Shown here in pieces: positions 13,871 to 20,243 of a stretch of DNA of 20,243 nucleotides (the first letter of the stretch is position 1; every line of letters starts with the position of its first letter). The translations under genes were made by a program, and so were the position numbers. The notes under the pieces were generated by a model, which worked only from the letters and a program-made list of their open reading frames with translations, made no database searches and had not been told where the DNA came from. Source of the DNA: Deinococcus aestuarii. Its GTDB lineage: Bacteria; Deinococcota; Deinococci; Deinococcales; Deinococcaceae. Location of the stretch: positions 1 through 20,243 of the forward strand of contig NZ_JAHKSN010000037.1 in NCBI RefSeq assembly GCF_018863415.1, given 5' to 3'.

Positions 13871-14231
13871 TTCAACTCCTTTCCAAAACAGGGCCGCGCG
13901 GGCGGCCAGACGAGAGCACGGGAAACCGACTCGACCGGAACGACTGCCAAGGTTGTACGAAAAGTCACCTGACAGTCTTGTCACTCTTTCCAAATCGTTC
14001 GACATGAAGGGAAAAAGGGCCGGGCGGCCCGAAACCCAAAAGCCCCGAGCTGCCGTCTGCGAGGCTTCCAGCCAGTCGGGCTGTGGCCTGGGGGCGGAGG
14101 AGAAGTTCACCTCCAGAGAATGCAGGCGGTGTGGGAGCGAGCCCACGGCCCCTTCGAACGCCCTCCACCACGAGGGCGTCCGTCAGGGAAGCTGCGCCGG
14201 GGCACCATTCAGCGAGACGGGAGTGGCTTGC
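13871..14231. other. Promoter-side gap of the GTPase locus plus IS scar
   Basis: From 13871 to about 14011 lies the leader of the DUF4388 operon. It includes TACAAC (13952-13957, minus), a possible but poorly supported -10, and TGACA-GTCT-TGTCA (13970-13983). Beyond the terminator at 14012-14030 I see no gene; 14100-14231 is open only as an extension of neighbouring frames. Confidence 0.5.
14012..14030 (-). terminator. Intrinsic terminator insulating the GTPase operon
   Basis: On the minus strand GGGCC-GCCC-GGCCC is followed directly by TTTTT (positions 14030 to 14012). It stops transcripts arriving from the IS1182 remnant and Abi side, so the GTPase operon needs its own promoter downstream. 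Confidence 0.6.
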
Positions 14232-14912
14232 TCACCACCCGGCTGGGCGATCAGCCCTCAGCTCCTGCCTGGTTGCGTACTCACGCTTTGCTGTGTCGCT
14301 TTTGGGAAGTCGATAGTTTTCGGATCGATGGGCGTAACGGTCGTACCAAGCGGGGTCGGCTACGCGCTGCAACCAGTCGGGGGCACAGCCAGCTCGTGCA
14401 TTTAAGGCGGCCCGCACGGTTTCGGTGATCAGTTCCAGACGGTTCATGACCCGGATGGCGGCCAGGACGTGAGTCGAGTCCGTTCGTTGCTTCCCGTGTG
14501 GGCCCACCAAGCCGAGTTCCTGGCAGCGGTCAAGGAGTCAGTCGAGTATCAGCAGCGGGTTGTCCTGGGCGAGGCATCGGCTGCGGAACTCGCTGAGCAC
14601 ACTGGAATCGAAGCCGGGGTCACCCAACTCGAGGGGGAGGGCATATTTCCACGCCAAGTGCCCTCGGACGGCATCAGCCGCCTGGCGGTCACTCGGGTTC
14701 TCCACGAACTGCATGACGGTCACCAGGGTCAAGCGCCAGGGAGCAGCCTACGGCTGCTCCCTGGTTGAACACACCTGGGTAAAATCCTGGTCCACGAGCA
14801 ACACGCCCAGCTCGTCGCGCAGCCGCATGAACGTCGTGCCCTTGGGAAAGGCTGAGCGGGCAACGCGAGCGGTTTCCGCCAGAATCTCGGGAACCTGTGT
14901 AGGACGCAACAT
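14232..14912 (-). pseudogene. Decayed IS1182-family transposase, N-terminal half
   Basis: The ATG at 14912 reads MLRPTQVPEILAETARVARS then AFPKGTTFMRLRDELGVLL up to about 14745. After a frameshift there it reads APWRLTLVTVMQFVENPSDR then QAADAVRGHLAWKYALPLEL and GDPGFDSSVLSEF, then a TGA at 14538-14540. The same frame continues with GLVGPHGKQRTDSTHVLAAI, NRLELITETVRAALN and YDRYAHRSENYRLPKSDTAK before losing similarity near 14275. These are hallmark stretches of IS1182-type transposases. So there is one frameshift, one nonsense codon and loss of the catalytic C-terminal half. It cannot transpose. Confidence 0.85.
14736..14764. repeat. 29-bp palindrome at the transposase frameshift
   Basis: CCAGGGAGCAGCC-TAC-GGCTGCTCCCTGG has perfect 13-bp arms around 3 nt. 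It sits where the transposase frame changes. Such a hairpin could also act as a terminator-like structure, but there is no T-run. Its perfection suggests a template-switch event; see findings. Confidence 0.75.
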
Positions 14913-15093
14913 TCTTCAGTGTGCGCCAAACCTGGCGGCTTCGCCAGCAGAGTCGGTGCCTTTCCGCAACTTTAGCGTACGGCTAGCGCCGACCCGTGTT
15001 GTGACCTGTGACCGCAACACTGCTCTCGCCCAAGCGGCTGCGCGCCGTGAGACGGCTCGCCAGGTCCAGACCACCTCCCTCCAACGCTCACCG

Positions 15094-16014
15094 TCAAGCA
15101 ATCGGTCCCCACTCCGGCTGGGCGTTCCACCCCATCCGGAAGCCCAGCCGCTCGACTTCCACTGCGCTATACCCAGCTACAACCACCTTCAATTCGTCCG
15201 TCCAGGAACACCCCGGGTCGAGGGCCTGCGTCAAGCGGTGCAGGGCATACAGCCGCGGCGCGAGCCGACGCGCCTCCGTATCCCTGGGGTCGAACGAGCG
15301 TTCGAGCAGGCCCCTCCGAACCCGCTTGTTGTCCGCAATTCCCATCGTGGCGAACACCCGGTCGTACAGGCGGGACTGGTGCGCGCAGACATTCCGGACC
15401 ACCGTCAAGGCGTGCAGCCAGGAAGTAAAGGTGCTGGCGCGAACGCCGAGGAGCGCTGCTATCCCGTCCTTGTCCTCCTGCGACCTCAAGGCCGCGAAGA
15501 GCTTGGACCAGCCCCCCAGGGTCATGGTCTCCGCGATCATCCAGATCGGGGGCGGGGCATCCAGGTCATACCGTTCCCGGTAATGGCCCACGAACAGTTC
15601 CGGCATCCGCTCGAACTCCTCAGTCACCTTGTGCAGGAACTCGGCGTGGTCGAAGAACTCGTTCGGCTCGTGGAAGTGGCCTGGGTCGGCATACCAGCGG
15701 AGCCCGTGCCGTTCGAGCATGAATTGGACGATGGCCTGCCGGATGCCGACCTCGACCGTCTGCATGGCCTTCAGAACGTGCAGACGAAGACGCTCGTCCA
15801 ACGTCATCAGGCGTTCCACGTCGGCGAAGCTCGTTCCTGACACGTACCCCGAGGACGTCTTGTAGGGCAACAGGAAGCCCTTGAAGCGGTAGAGCCCAAC
15901 ACGCCGGAGAACGAGTTGGGCGTGCGCGGCGTCCGGGATGAGCAGGCCCTTGTCCTGAAGGTGTTGAACCTGTTCCGGCAGGGTGAGGGGTGTCTTGCTG
16001 TAGACCGGCTTCAT
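15094..16014 (-). CDS. Abi family protein (Abi_2, abortive-infection)
   Basis: A 306-residue Abi_2-family (AbiD/AbiF-like) protein. The start MKPVYSKTPLTLPEQVQHLQ with DKGLLI and VLRRVGLYRFKGFLLPYK is the usual N-terminal signature, followed by MTLDERLRLHVLKAMQTVEVG. Near residues 207-212 RNVCAH gives the Rx4H motif of HEPN ribonucleases, in TVVRNVCAHQSRLYDR. These proteins are phage-defence toxins that block infected-cell growth, probably by RNA cleavage. The start ATG at 16014 has no Shine-Dalgarno; TACCCT 11 nt upstream could be a -10 for a very short leader. No antitoxin or partner is adjacent. It lies between IS scars, a usual setting for acquired defence genes. Length and motifs look intact. 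Confidence 0.9.
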   Translation of the reverse strand: MKPVYSKTPLTLPEQVQHLQDKGLLIPDAAHAQLVLRRVGLYRFKGFLLPYKTSSGYVSGTSFADVERLMTLDERLRLHVLKAMQTVEVGIRQAIVQFMLERHGLRWYADPGHFHEPNEFFDHAEFLHKVTEEFERMPELFVGHYRERYDLDAPPPIWMIAETMTLGGWSKLFAALRSQEDKDGIAALLGVRASTFTSWLHALTVVRNVCAHQSRLYDRVFATMGIADNKRVRRGLLERSFDPRDTEARRLAPRLYALHRLTQALDPGCSWTDELKVVVAGYSAVEVERLGFRMGWNAQPEWGPIA

Positions 16015-16098
16015 GGGTGGGGGTCAGGGTACTGGGGGCAAGAAAAAAGACCCTAGCCTCTCCCATTGCTGGGCGCTTGGGTACTCGTTGATCAGAGT

Positions 16099-16227
16099 TT
16101 ACCTTGTGGCGGTCTCAGCGTCAACAGTGGGTCGTCGAGAGAGGTGGCGTGCAACTTTTTGTACGGCCTGCAGTCTGCCTGGGGAGTCGAAGATTGGGTG
16201 GAAGGGTGGGTCGTTGCTGGCGTTCAT
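16099..16227 (-). CDS. Small unrecognised ORF (42 aa), possible gene remnant
   Basis: ATG 16227 opens a 42-residue frame: MNASNDPPFHPIFDSPGRLQ then AVQKVARHLSRRPTVDAETA and TR, ending at TAA 16099-16101. Its composition is balanced, and the start resembles the beginnings of some GAF-sensor proteins (short linker, then RLQAVQKVARHL helix), so it may be the N-terminal remnant of a larger gene. No good ribosome-binding site precedes it. The function is unknown. Confidence 0.25.
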   Translation of the reverse strand: MNASNDPPFHPIFDSPGRLQAVQKVARHLSRRPTVDAETATR

Positions 16228-16414
16228 GGTGGGGTTTGGTCCCGATCTGTGGAGAAGGCGGCTTCAATTCATACACTCTGGAGAGGCAAAGCCGGGATCA
16301 TTCTTACCCGCCTTTCCTGCCTCCCGCTTCAGCCGCCGCAGGTCGTTCCTGTCACCCTGACCAACCGCGACACCCAACTCAGGCCCGCAACATTCCTCAT
16401 CCTGCCCCCAATGC

Positions 16415-16558
16415 TCAGCCGAATGACCCGAGCAAGCTGTGCGTGCCCCGGGACTCCACCTGATTCTTGTGGTTCAGGTAGACAGACGTCATGCGGGCGC
16501 CAACCACGTGGCTGAGCACTTCAGGAGAGGTGGGGACTTCGGAGGAGAGGTCGGGCAT
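16415..16558 (-). CDS. Small unrecognised ORF (47 aa)
   Basis: ATG 16558 with GGGGAG 8 nt upstream opens a 47-residue frame: MPDLSSEVPTSPEVLSHVVG then ARMTSVYLNHKNQVESRGTH and SLLGSFG, ending at TGA. The ribosome-binding site and composition are reasonable, but I recognise no domain. It may be a small protein or a gene fragment. Confidence 0.3.
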   Translation of the reverse strand: MPDLSSEVPTSPEVLSHVVGARMTSVYLNHKNQVESRGTHSLLGSFG

Positions 16559-16990
16559 GGTGGCACTCCCCGTGCCTGATTGACAGGGCGTGTTCTCGAA
16601 CCCTTCAGGCGGCGGGTGGGCAGAGGTGGCAACCGGCCACGCGATCCCAGGTCACAGACACGCCGCCGGGTGGGGAGGGTGGGTACGGAGAGAGGCCCGA
16701 GCGCCGCTGCGCGCCGCCACCCCCTCCCTCCCCGTGCCCTCGGCGCTTCCCCGGCAGTGGTGGCCCAGACCCTCAATCTCCCTTGGCTCCGGCCCCGACC
16801 CACCCGAACCGTCTCCGCCACCGAAGTGGATCGTGTTCGAACGGCGGTGACGCTGGGGCCGGGGCGGGTGGAACGGCTGGGGTTGCCTCAGGGCGTTCCT
16901 GGTCGGGTTGCTCCTGGAGAAGTTCGCGCTCTCCAGGTCGCCCGGTGCTGGGGAAGGCGCCGTGAAGCGCGAGGAGGCGCGGGGAACCGC

Positions 16991-17004
16991 GTTCGTTCAC
17001 GAAC
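16991..17004. promoter_or_regulatory. Short inverted repeat upstream of the GGDEF-EAL gene
   Basis: GTTCGT-TC-ACGAAC is a perfect 6-bp inverted repeat about 140 bp before the GGDEF-EAL start. It could be a regulator site. There is no supporting promoter pattern, so this is only a candidate. Confidence 0.3.
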
Positions 17005-17064
17005 CGCTCCACGTTAAGGTAAGAGCCATGTGAGGTGAGGGGCGCTACAGTCCACGCACCCGTT

Positions 17065-17111
17065 CAGGCAGACGGCCTTCCCGGCACGCGGTGACACGTG
17101 GGCTCTGCCTG
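17065..17111 (+). promoter_or_regulatory. Inverted repeat in the GGDEF-EAL leader
   Basis: CAGGCAGA (17065-17072) pairs perfectly with TCTGCCTG (17104-17111) across 31 nt, ending 32 nt before the start codon. It might fold in the mRNA leader and affect translation. I looked for a cyclic-di-GMP riboswitch (GEMM) and saw no matching conserved core. Confidence 0.3.
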
Positions 17112-17143
17112 CCGAAGACATCTCCCGAAGGTCGAGGTCCCCC

Positions 17144-19522
17144 ATGCTGAAGCGGTTTGAGCTGTCCTTCCTCCCGATGTGGCTGACGGTGGCCGCCCTG
17201 CTGGGTCACCTGGGGTGGTTGGTCTTCCACTGGGGGTCCCCCGCGGACGCGGAGTGGTACTCGGACCTGCACTACCTCGCGGTAATTTACGCCAGCACGC
17301 TGCTGTGCCTGGTATCCCTGCGGAAGGTCCCCGCTCACCTGCGCGCCGGGATGCGCCTGCTGTGCGCGGCGATGGTCATCCGCAGCGTCGGCGACAGCAT
17401 CTGGACGTCCCTCGAACTGCTGACCAAAGCGCCCCCCTTTCCGTCGCTGGCCGACTTCTTCTACCTGCTGGAGTACCCCTTCTTCGGCTGGGCCTTCCTG
17501 CACTTCTCCCACGTCCCCCTGCGGCCTCTCAAGGCGCTCCGGCTGGCCCTCGACAGCCTGATCCTGGTCGCGGCCCTCGCCACCGGCCTGTGGTGGGTTC
17601 TGCTGTTCCCCATCCTGCAAGCCCCCGGCGCCTCGACCCTGGGCACACTGGTGAGTTTCGCCTACCCGGTGTTCGACCTGGGGCTCCTCGGCCTGCTGCT
17701 GCTCCTCGCACTGCACGGCAAACGCGTCCCCCCTTACCTGACCCTCTTCGCTCTGGGCTTCGGCTTCACCATCGTCGCCGACCTCGGCTTCGTGTACCTC
17801 GTCAATCAGGACCTGTACCGCACCGGCAATCCCATTGACGCCTTTTTCACCGGCGGCTTCCTGCTGTGGGGGCTGGGCGCGTGGCAGGCCCGCCGGCAGG
17901 CCGGGACCCTGGCACGGCTGGGGAGCACGTCGCTGCCGCCCCTGGCCCGCCCGCTGCGGCAGGGCCTGGCCGCGCTGCCCTACCTGGCCGTGACCGGGGC
18001 CTGCGTGTTCCTGCTGGGCACCCTGCACCTGGATGACCCCCGGCACCCCGGGGTCCTGGTGGGCACGATCCTGACCATGCTGCTGGTGATCGCCCGGCAG
18101 GCCATCGCTTTCGCGGACAACGCCCGCCTCACCCACGACCTGCGCCGCTTCACCCGGGAGTTGGAGGAAAGCCGCGCCCAGCTCGCTCACCAAGCCTGGC
18201 ACGACCCGCTCACCGAGCTTCCCAACCGGGCGTTTTTCGAGAACCGCCTCGCCCGGGCACTGGGGGACGCGGCGCGCGAGGAGCGCGAGCTGGCCGTGCT
18301 GTTTATCGACCTGGACGACTTCAAGGCAGTCAACGACACCCACGGCCACGCCGCCGGAGACACGCTGCTGCACCAAGTGGCACAGCGCCTCCAGACCGCC
18401 CTGCGGGGAGACGACCTGGTGGCCCGGCAGGGGGGCGACGAGTTCCTGGTGCTGCTCGACCTCTCGGATGGCCGACAGGTGGAGACGGTGGGGCGCCAGT
18501 GTCTCCAGGCCCTCACCACCCCCTTCGAGGTGCAGGGCCATTCCCTCACGGTCGGCGCGTCCATCGGGGTGAGTCTCTTCCCGCAGGACGCCCGGGAGGC
18601 CGGAGAGCTGTGCCGCCGCGCGGACCTGGCGATGTATCACGCCAAGCGGGCGGGCAAGAACCACCTGAGCCTGTTCGCCGCCGACCAGGCGGTGGGGGGG
18701 CCTTCGCTGATTGAGGAGCGCTTGCGCGGCGCGCTGGACCGGGGGGAGCTGACCTTGCACTACCAGCCGCAGTTCGACGTGCGCGGGGAGCGGGTGGTGG
18801 CGACTGAGGCCCTGCTGCGCTGGACGGACGCCGAACTGGGTCCGGTCTCGCCCGAGCACTTTATCCCGCTGGCCGAGAGCACTGGGCTGGTAGTGGAGAT
18901 CGGAGCCTGGGTGCTGGATGAGGCGTGCCGGCAGGCGGCGGTGTGGCGCCAGGTGGGATGGAAAGGCCACATGGCGGTGAACGTCTCGCCCCGACAATTG
19001 GCCGAGCCGGAGTGGGTCGAGCGGGTCCTGGGCACCCTGGAGCGCCACGGGCTGCGGGGGCCTGACCTGGAACTCGAACTCACCGAGCATGCCGTGGTGC
19101 AGGATGCCCGGGCCGCCGCCCAGACCCTAGGGAGACTCCGGGACGCGGGCGTGCGCATCGCGGTGGACGATTTCGGCACCGGGCATACCACGCTGCTGTA
19201 CCTGCTGGAGTTCCCCCTTCAGGTGCTGAAAATCGACCGTCGCCTGGTGCAGGGCGCGCTGGAGCGGGAGGGCGAGCGGCGGGTGCTTCAGGCGCTCGTG
19301 GCCCTGGCCCAGGGGCTGACGCTCGACGTGGTGGCTGAAGGGGTGGAGACGGGGGCGCAGCGCGCCCAGATGGAGGAACTGGGCGTCGGCTTCGTGCAGG
19401 GCTACCTGCTGGGGCGGCCCGTGGCAGCAGACCAGCTCACGGGTCTGCTGGTCCCCTCACTCCCGGCGGGAAGCGGGGCACCGGGTCAAGTCAGCACACT
19501 GATGGCATCGGGCAGCGGCTGA
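17144..19522 (+). CDS. Membrane GGDEF-EAL protein (c-di-GMP synthesis and/or breakdown)
   Basis: A 792-residue protein. Residues 1-320 hold about eight to nine hydrophobic segments, a 7TM-like membrane sensor without a recognised named domain. A short coiled stretch (LTHDLRRFTRELEESRAQLA, 329-348) links to the GGDEF domain: DLDDFKAVND at 389-398, RGDD inhibitory I-site at 421-424, and intact GGDEF at 430-434. The EAL domain follows: EALLRW at 555-560, NVSPRQL at 613-619, ELTEH at 645-649, DDFGTG at 675-680, Lys696, and AEGVET at 731-736. All main residues of both domains are present, so it could make c-di-GMP from GTP, hydrolyse it to pGpG, or do both under sensor control. GAGG lies 7 nt before the ATG. 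No operon partner is next to it. Confidence 0.95.
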   Translation: MLKRFELSFLPMWLTVAALLGHLGWLVFHWGSPADAEWYSDLHYLAVIYASTLLCLVSLRKVPAHLRAGMRLLCAAMVIRSVGDSIWTSLELLTKAPPFPSLADFFYLLEYPFFGWAFLHFSHVPLRPLKALRLALDSLILVAALATGLWWVLLFPILQAPGASTLGTLVSFAYPVFDLGLLGLLLLLALHGKRVPPYLTLFALGFGFTIVADLGFVYLVNQDLYRTGNPIDAFFTGGFLLWGLGAWQARRQAGTLARLGSTSLPPLARPLRQGLAALPYLAVTGACVFLLGTLHLDDPRHPGVLVGTILTMLLVIARQAIAFADNARLTHDLRRFTRELEESRAQLAHQAWHDPLTELPNRAFFENRLARALGDAAREERELAVLFIDLDDFKAVNDTHGHAAGDTLLHQVAQRLQTALRGDDLVARQGGDEFLVLLDLSDGRQVETVGRQCLQALTTPFEVQGHSLTVGASIGVSLFPQDAREAGELCRRADLAMYHAKRAGKNHLSLFAADQAVGGPSLIEERLRGALDRGELTLHYQPQFDVRGERVVATEALLRWTDAELGPVSPEHFIPLAESTGLVVEIGAWVLDEACRQAAVWRQVGWKGHMAVNVSPRQLAEPEWVERVLGTLERHGLRGPDLELELTEHAVVQDARAAAQTLGRLRDAGVRIAVDDFGTGHTTLLYLLEFPLQVLKIDRRLVQGALEREGERRVLQALVALAQGLTLDVVAEGVETGAQRAQMEELGVGFVQGYLLGRPVAADQLTGLLVPSLPAGSGAPGQVSTLMASGSG

Positions 19523-19771
19523 CAGGTGGTCGGTCCGCAGACCGCCCCATCCCAACCTTGACGGAAGAGCTCAATTTGGCCTTGCTCTGCGCATCCCCCG
19601 GAACGGCGGACAGCCGTGCTCTGAACGATCTCACCCCACCGCCGCCTGCCCAACGGCTGGCTGTGCGCCGGCGGAGCCCTCGACCGGCAAGCGAAGGCGC
19701 GAACGGCCTCGACGGGTCGCCTTCTTCCCACCCAGGTTCAGGTCGTCGGCACGCAAAACGGCCCGGTCGCA

Positions 19772-19803
19772 CACCCCGTCGGCATGGCACCGCTGACGGG
19801 GTG
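19772..19803. repeat. Inverted repeat, possible terminator-like hairpin
   Basis: CACCCCGTC (19772-19780) and GACGGGGTG (19795-19803) are perfect 9-bp arms with a 14-nt loop. No T-run follows on either strand. It lies 160 bp downstream of the truncated minus-strand gene. Confidence 0.45.
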
Positions 19804-19965
19804 AAGCAGCATTCGCGATGAGTGACGGCCACACCTTCAGGAGCAAGCCGTGGGCGAAAGCGAGGACCGGCGGCGGGAAGGACATCTCCCTTCCCTTTCC
19901 CGCACAGCTCCGACTCCACCCGCTCCAGTACGGACACCAGCGCAGAGGCCAACTGAACAGCCTCA

Positions 19966-20121
19966 TCACGGAGCGCAGACGTACAGATACCGGTCAACGA
20001 GCTGAGGAAGCAACCCCTTGAGCTGCACCCGCTGGCCGCGCTCGTCCACGCCTTCCAGGCTCACCTTGCCCCCCTGGAAGCTCAACCCTTGCGGGAGATC
20101 ACCAGGATGAGGGCCGAGCAG
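19966..20121 (-). pseudogene. 3' end of an unknown gene cut by an IS3-family insertion
   Basis: On the minus strand, reading from the presumed IS end, the frame is PNLLGPHPGDLPQGLSFQGG then KVSLEGVDERGQRVQLKGLL and PQLVDRYLYVCAP, stopping at TGA 19966-19968. Its balanced composition suggests true coding, unlike the Arg/Pro-rich shadows nearby. A second frame just downstream (ALRDEAVQLASALVSVLERV then ESELCGKG) also looks protein-like, so a further frameshift is possible. I do not recognise the protein. Confidence 0.4.
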
Positions 20122-20153
20122 GTTGGGCCTGCCCCGATATTGCGTAGTTGAAG

Positions 20154-20243
20154 TTAAGCGGCTGTAGCTTGGCGTTCGAACTCCAGGGGCGTCAAGTACC
20201 CCAGGGTGGAATGGCGGCGCTGGCGGTTGTAGAAGACCTCGAT
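20154..20243 (-). CDS. IS3-family transposase, C-terminal end (cut by window edge)
   Basis: The last 29 residues are seen: IEVFYNRQRRHSTLGYLTPL then EFERQATAA and TAA. This is the conserved C-terminus of the integrase-core (rve) transposase OrfB of IS3-family elements (YNRxRRHSxLGYLxPxxFE). The last catalytic Glu lies outside the window. The IS end is probably near 20124, where TGGGCCTGCCCCGATATTGC begins with TG as IS3-family ends usually do; this is inferred. The element enters from the right and apparently interrupts the gene ending at 19966. Confidence 0.9.
   Translation of the reverse strand: MEVFYNRQRRHSTLGYLTPLEFERQATAA

Larger units (their letters stand above)
16015..17143. other. 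1.1-kb stretch without a clear gene
   Basis: Between the divergent Abi and GGDEF-EAL genes I see only two short minus ORFs (16099-16227, 16415-16558), plus two inverted repeats near the right gene (16991-17004, 17065-17111). The first 400 bp look less GC-rich than the neighbours, which fits imported DNA with the Abi gene. From 16560 to 16980 frames on both strands translate to Arg/Pro/Gly-rich text without motifs. Confidence 0.5.
19523..20153. other. 630 bp of gene scar between GGDEF-EAL and IS3-family end
   Basis: A small hairpin CGGTC-CGCA-GACCG follows the GGDEF-EAL stop. No intact gene is seen. On the minus strand a frame from about 20121 to 19966 looks coding and is cut by the IS3-family element. 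A strong inverted repeat lies at 19772-19803. The region 19550-19720 has only motif-poor frames. Confidence 0.5.

Noticed and set aside
17005..17143. Possible c-di-GMP riboswitch before the GGDEF-EAL gene
   Set aside because: The GEMM conserved core and tetraloop-receptor pattern are not visible; only a simple inverted repeat is present.
17045..19090. 681-residue open frame on the minus strand
   Set aside because: It lies opposite the GGDEF-EAL gene, whose motifs are unambiguous. The antisense text is Gln/Gly/Arg-rich without domains; long antisense frames are common at high GC.
19491..19731. QIELFRQGWDG on the minus strand, recalling the QIELFF motif of IS4-type transposases
   Set aside because: Only a few residues match, and neither flank continues the similarity.
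1..20243. CRISPR arrays, tRNA or rRNA genes
   Set aside because: No regularly spaced repeats, cloverleaf-like segments or rRNA-like stretches were seen on reading both strands.

Overview
The window is GC-rich and almost certainly from Deinococcus or a close relative. The reasons are: a DUF4388 / small GTPase / roadblock gene set of the Deinococcus-Thermus kind; two genes whose GTG start lies only 6 nt after a good -10 box, which fits leaderless transcripts; and remnants of IS1182-like and IS3-like transposases. The genus is an inference. The number of damaged genes and mobile-element scars suggests an accessory region or secondary replicon.

Positions 1-7700 hold a redox and regulator cluster. 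There are three TetR-family repressors (one cut by the left edge) and one AraC-family gene with a single in-frame amber codon. The enzymes are three short-chain dehydrogenases (SDRs), one NmrA-type NAD(P)-binding protein and one cupin. Two TetR genes are divergent from an enzyme gene, with perfect inverted repeats between them that look like operators (3987-4010; 6647-6666 and 6697-6716). The third SDR is preceded by a 20-codon leader ORF whose stop overlaps its start. This looks like several small repressor-controlled detoxification or redox switches.

Positions 7701-10816 start with about 1.2 kb of degraded sequence. It holds a possible Tn3 transposase scrap and a 139-bp element with 19-bp terminal inverted repeats. 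A serine-hydrolase (beta-lactamase fold) gene follows, then a toxin/antitoxin-like pair in which the toxin frame has an early TGA.

Positions 10921-13870 (minus strand) hold the most system-like locus: DUF4388 protein, small GTPase, roadblock/LC7 protein, a V4R-like protein and, after a hairpin terminator, an HD-GYP phosphodiesterase. It resembles MglA/MglB-type or conservon GTPase switches, with a c-di-GMP enzyme next to it.

Positions 13871-17143 contain a decayed IS1182-type transposase with a 13-bp-arm palindrome exactly at its frameshift. Next to it is an Abi_2-family abortive-infection gene with an intact HEPN-type RNase motif, then about 1.1 kb with only doubtful small ORFs. Positions 17144-19522 encode a membrane GGDEF-EAL protein with all main catalytic motifs, so the window holds two c-di-GMP enzymes. 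The right end has the 3' part of an unknown gene, apparently cut by an IS3-family element that runs off the window.
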